The position numbers and the translations under genes are program-made. From Pictodentalium vernedei (lineage: Eukaryota > Mollusca > Scaphopoda > Dentaliida > Dentaliidae), in NCBI GenBank assembly GCA_031216915.1, contig CM062289.1, forward strand, positions 448,408,910-448,472,909: a DNA stretch of 64,000 nucleotides. Reading direction: 5' to 3'. The notes below the pieces were generated by a model. It was not told the origin of the DNA, searched no databases, and saw only the letters and a list, made by a program, of their open reading frames with translations. This document shows, piece by piece, positions 60,140-64,000 of this stretch; position 1 is the stretch's first letter; every line of letters begins with the position of its first letter.

Positions 60140-60277
60140 CGAAAACATAACTTAGAAAAAGTATACAAATTTTAGTCTGTTACTCAAGTTGAATAACTTG
60201 TGCCACAGCTAAACAGGACAAGGGTGCCGATTGCATGTTGATATTCTTTACACAACTCTGAGATCTTCATGTCTTAA

Positions 60278-60510
60278 CCCTTTCAACACTGGTGGTATCT
60301 TCCATGCCTGTTAAGTGGCAGAAATTGGAAGAGTCCATATCCATTATTTGGGGGTAGAGCAATTAATATTTTCAACGTGCAGCCTGAAGACTGCACGTTG
60401 AAAATATTAATTGTTCTACCACACACGTTCACTTAGTAGCCATCCTACTTAATGGAATTATGACGTATCGTGTTCCTGGACTGGAAAAATGGCCTCTTGT
60501 GTTGAAAGAG
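60278..60510. mobile_element. TTAA MITE with perfect hairpin in the 3' flank
   Basis: CCCTTTCAACACTGG to TTGTGTTGAAAGAG, flanked by TTAA at 60274-60277 and 60511-60514. Arms of 28 bp (60355-60382 and 60391-60418) differ at one base. Confidence 0.78.
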
Positions 60511-60710
60511 TTAAGTTAACACCTATTCTGTGGCCTGTTATAGACTTAAATCTCCTTCGGAGCTGATTTTTTACTTTGCAAGATTTGGTGTCTTCTGAGC
60601 AGATACTGAGATGCAGTAAAAAAAAAGTCTTTTGAAGGCAATCATCAAACTATCCTGACAGTCATTTTAGTCGAATAGTCAGGTCTTGGCTGCTGCCCAC
60701 ATAGGCTTGG

Positions 60711-61315
60711 GAACTGCAAATCACATATTTTCATTTCAAATCGAATCTTGAATCAAATCGGGTCTATTAATCGATATTGAATTGAACATCGAATCGAATA
60801 CAGACGTCTCAAAGTCCCGACTGAGAAAATATTCTAACTACATCATCAAGGCAAGCCTTCATCAAAGGCATGCCTTGATAATGAAGTTGGAATATTACCC
60901 AGAAAAGATTTTTGTTTCAAAACAGAAGCAGGTGCGATAATTACCTGTACTGAGCACTGCATTGGGCTGGCCGCAAGCAGCTGTGAGCTCATCGTCGACA
61001 TTGCTTGGGAACATTAAATTTGCTTTTAGCAGAGGTAGTGACTAGTAATATTAGCATGGATGGTGGCATGGGCACAGATGTTTTTTTTTATGTTAATATA
61101 GTGGAAATTAGGCTCGGTCTCTAATTTCAACATTATTTATGCACAATTTCTGTCTCGGCCATACATGTGAGACGACAGAGATGACCTCTGCCAGGCAAAA
61201 TTCCAGTAAAAAGATTTGAAGGAAAATGAATTGGATAGTCGATTTCGAATCGATCTGAATACCAAGATGATTCAAAATAAAATCGAATCACAAAGATTTG
61301 CAGGTCTTTAACATA
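60711..61315. mobile_element. hAT-like element with ATCGAATC repeats
   Basis: TTTCAAATCGAATCTTGAATC at the left and ATTTCGAATCGATC...AAAATCGAATCACAAAG at the right. A palindrome with CAAGGCAAGCCTTCAT / ATGCCTTGATAATG arms lies at 60810-60890. No clear target duplication. Confidence 0.5.
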
Positions 61316-61323
61316 GGCTTGAC

Positions 61324-61859
61324 TAGGGCTGTCACGATTAATCGATTAATTGACTGTTGATCGGTCACGGCGAAATCGATTAGTATTTTTCGTTGTCGAA
61401 TAATCGGTAAATTGTATCCCGTTTTAGACGTTAAATAATTAAAAGCAAATTTGATGAAAAAACTATTGTTTCTAAAGGTAAAGAGTTAAGAACATCGATG
61501 TTAAACCCCAAAAAGCTGTTGGAAGCAATTGTCTTTCAGGTACATTCATCAAAGCTTTGATGTTCTGAACTTTTGAACCATCAGTGTAATAATCAAGACC
61601 AGTCGGCAGTTACGAAGTTCGCAACTGCCGACCGGTCTTGATTGTTACACTGACGGTTCAAAAGTTCAGAACATCAAAGCTTTAAATGTACCTAAAAAAG
61701 GATTGCCTTCGTTGTTTCCTTGAAGTAGGTCAACTGATTTGAACTTCATTTTTATCGATTTCAAAGAGAGAGAGGGGGGGGTAGGTACGATTAATTGATT
61801 ATCATCGATTATTTGCAACGATTAATCGATTCATAAATTAAAAAATCGTGACAGCCCTA
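61324..61859. mobile_element. hAT MITE with perfect 8-bp target duplication
   Basis: TAGGGCTGTCACGATTAATCG to CGTGACAGCCCTA, 536 bp, flanked on both sides by GGCTTGAC (61316-61323, 61860-61867). Inner palindrome around CAGTCGGCAGTTACGAAGTTC at 61575-61680. Confidence 0.9.
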
Positions 61860-62119
61860 GGCTTGACTGAAAATCACTGCCAAGTTTCGAGTTGTGCAGG
61901 TAACTAATGGTTTGGGGTAATTTGTGGAGAATTGACGACCATTCACCAAACTGATTGGGTGATAGAAACTTATATTTGGGTTCTGCTGATAAGTGCTGGT
62001 TCCATATTTAAAATTTCCCTATTCTGAAGCTTTCTTTACATTCAGTGAAAAACAGAATTTATCTACATAGTTTTAGCAAGCTGAGGGGCTATATGGTTAG
62101 AACCGAAAGGTCCATGTTT

Positions 62120-62515
62120 CAATTCTGATCAAGCCAGAAAATAAGTAGACAGTCATCTGCAAAACGAGGTCCCCAGAGGGTGAATTTAGTGATGCACAGC
62201 AATCTGAATCAGGGTCTAAAAACAGAATTTATCTACATAGTTTTAGCAAGCTGAGGGGCTATATGACTAGAACCGAAAGGTTCATGTTTCAATTCTGATC
62301 AAGCCAGAAAATAAGTAGACAGTCATCTGCAAAACAAGGTCCCCAGAGGGTGAATTTAGTGATGCTACCCTGCACAGCAATCTGAATCAGGGTCTAAAAA
62401 CTGAACAGAAAGATGTACCCAGAGGATAAATTGGCCCACTGTCTGGGATAGCATCATCAAATTCATCCTCTGGGGACCTCATTCTGCAAATGTCGGACTG
62501 CTTATTTTCAGGCCT
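62120..62515. mobile_element. Long-TIR foldback element, duplicated end
   Basis: AAGCCAGAAAATAAGTAGAC occurs twice (about 62133 and 62300) because a 167-bp stretch is tandemly duplicated. The other end is TCGGACTGCTTATTTTCAGGCC near 62492-62515. Same family as 3890-4145. Confidence 0.65.
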
Positions 62516-63365
62516 GATTCTGGTCAGTGGTAACTGCGTTATGTCCTTGGTCAAAGCGTTTAATCCTGATTGCCCATATGGCATACTGCATGTCAATGAT
62601 TTGCTTCCCTTCAGCCATTGCTAACTCTATATGCTGAGTAGTGTTCAACCGATGATCGGAACTGGCCACCACAATCAGCCAATTGTGGGAAATCGGATAA
62701 CAATGCCAACGGCTCCAGAAACATCAGTTCATCCGATTGTTACCAAGCATTTCGTGTTGATTCATTGACATCATTTTATTGTCTTCTGCAATTGTTCAAT
62801 TGTTAATGTAAAATAATGTTAATGATACTACATGTATTCAATAAAGTTGAGAAAGAACCGCAGTGTGTATCCTTAATCTCTCCTAGTCGCTCCTTTATGA
62901 GATATATAAGTTAAACGACATGTAAAGCTTACAATTGAGCGTACTTGTGGCAAACGTCAGTTCATACCTGAAAAGTGAAGGTTGCACTCCATTGACTCAG
63001 GGGTCACGGTAAAATTATCAGTCGCACGCACTTGGGCGGTAAACGTGGCTCTGGGAGCCACGTTTACCGCCCAAGTGAGTGCGATTGGTAATTTTACTTC
63101 TGAAAAATGTTTAGTTTAATATAGTTTTTTCGAGCCTCGACTTGTCCAGTAGTGCACAGTATTACAATTGGAATCGGCATCAGAACCGGCTGATTGTGAG
63201 TTCAAATAACCGGTAATCAATCATCGACAATTTTTGGTAATTGGTTGAACAATAATGCAGAGTTGATATGTAGGGGAGTGTGATAGTTGCTTCTTGCTGC
63301 TAGGTCTGATATGAGGAAATGCTGACTGTTGGAAGTGTTGTTAAACCCCAATAAATAAATAAATA
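62516..63365 (+). mobile_element. SINE body split by a foldback DNA element
   Basis: 62520-62633 (TATGTCCTTGGTCAAAGCG, ATACTGCATGTCAATG) and 63246-63365 (GTCTGATATGAGGAAATGCT, AAACCCCAATAAATAAATAA) are the two halves of one SINE. Confidence 0.55.
62636..63245. mobile_element. Foldback DNA element with TGTTCAACCG ends
   Basis: TGTTCAACCGATGATCGG to ATTGGTTGAACA ends, with a perfect central palindrome (CACTTGGGCGGTAAACGTGG ... ) at about 63016-63098. Confidence 0.6.
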
Positions 63366-63374
63366 CTGCATGTA

Positions 63375-63485
63375 AATTTGTCTTGTTAAAATTTATTATG
63401 GAGTGTCACTCTACAATAAACTATACCAAAACAAATTAATGAAAATCTGGCTGAACAAACTAATCTATTGCTCTACCAGTTAATC
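63375..63485. repeat. Decayed TTAA MITE end, CTGGTAGAGTGCT family
   Basis: TTGTTAAAATTTATTATGGAG hairpin remnant and the terminus GCTCTACCAGTTAA. Confidence 0.55.
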
Positions 63486-63944
63486 GTGAAATAAAGGAGA
63501 TTGGTGACCTCCATCAGAAGAATATGGTAGAGCTGTGTGGATATCAGACAAAAATGTCTTTACAGTAGACGTAAATTTGTTTATTTATTGTACTAAACTG
63601 TTTTTATTTCTTTCATCCCAAAGTCTTCATTGTTATTCTGTGACATGGTGGAGAGATGTTTTGGGGGTGAAATAAAGATATTTTTTAGAATGTACCATTT
63701 TCTGTGTTGATAATAATTCATTTGCAAGCACTTGACATGGTTGTTAGAATGTACTTTTTTTTTCTTCGAGTAATGTAATATGTTGAAATCTTTAAGGCTT
63801 AAAAAAATAAAAAATCTGTTTCCTCAGGCCCTCCCGCATGGTCCTTATGGCTGCCACACACTCTCTTTTTATAACGAATGTAAACTTAAAAAAATAAAAA
63901 TTAAATTGTTTATGTTCGATATTTTACCCAAGTTAAAGAAAGTG

Positions 63945-63990
63945 ATAAGGCTTTGCAATGCTTTAGCATTGCAAAGCCTTTTTGCTCTTA
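63945..63990. repeat. Perfect short hairpin at the window end
   Basis: AAGGCTTTGCAATGC / GCATTGCAAAGCCTT with a 4-base loop; probably the core of another MITE cut by the window edge. Confidence 0.7.
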
Positions 63991-64000
63991 AGGGTCGAAA

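Larger units (their letters stand above)
60140..63676 (+). other. 3' flank / probable 3' UTR with candidate poly(A) signals
   Basis: No coding potential after the stop. AATAAA occurs at 62840-62845 and at 63671-63676. The latter is followed about 25 nt later by a T/GT-rich stretch, which fits a cleavage site. Both lie downstream of several inserted MITEs, so the transcript end cannot be fixed from sequence alone. Confidence 0.35.

Overview
The window is eukaryotic, from an intron-rich, repeat-dense animal genome. It contains one recognisable host gene on the + strand, spread over about 57 kb, and almost everything else is mobile or tandemly repeated DNA. The repeat types (SINEs with 5S-rRNA or tRNA heads on one shared body, DIRS tyrosine-recombinase retrotransposons, minisatellite-bearing Helitron-like elements, many foldback MITEs) suggest a marine invertebrate, most likely a mollusc or another lophotrochozoan. 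That assignment is inference.

Host gene. Eight exons (2672-2722, 6269-6411, 26124-26197, 31764-31856, 53572-53750, 54440-54517, 57011-57154, 59981-60139) have consensus GT/AG borders and compatible phases. They sum to 921 nt (306 codons plus stop). They encode the C-terminus of a BAZ1-type chromatin-remodelling subunit: acidic stretch, C4HC3 PHD finger, basic and serine/acidic linker, bromodomain. BAZ1B/WSTF is slightly favoured over BAZ1A/ACF1. The N-terminal part lies upstream of the window.

Introns. Intron 1 (2.7-6.3 kb) holds SINEs, a foldback element and a 160-bp-period tandem element. Intron 2 (6.4-26.1 kb) holds a 320-bp-period repeat and two DIRS elements, one inside the other: young copy A (9407-16498) in old copy B (8955-22963). 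Intron 3 (26.2-31.8 kb) holds TTAA-flanked MITEs, a LINE 3' end and decayed hAT-like ends. Intron 4 (31.9-53.6 kb) holds a MITE split by a SINE-bearing element and by DIRS copy C (33526-41784), then a 6.65-kb array of about 166 units of 40 bp (43159-49808), a BED-finger transposase remnant and a large palindrome. Introns 5-7 and the 3' flank hold more MITEs, SINEs and a hAT element with a perfect 8-bp target duplication.

DIRS elements. All three copies are on the + strand and have inverted terminal repeats plus an internal complementary region that matches both termini joined end to end. Their order is Gag-like ORF1, reverse transcriptase/RNase H, a methyltransferase-like domain and a tyrosine recombinase. 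A is nearly intact (one nonsense codon, a 34-nt deletion, a 2-nt insertion). C has several frameshifts and stops and carries a 1.1-kb minisatellite element. B has lost its RT region and has a tandem duplication within ORF1. No functional transposon protein can be read without a break.

The most interesting structures are the nested DIRS copies with their conserved junction-like region, the SINE body shared by two unrelated Pol III heads, several TTAA-flanked foldback families, the 40-bp array with higher-order structure, and a SINE sitting directly against the splice acceptor of the bromodomain exon.
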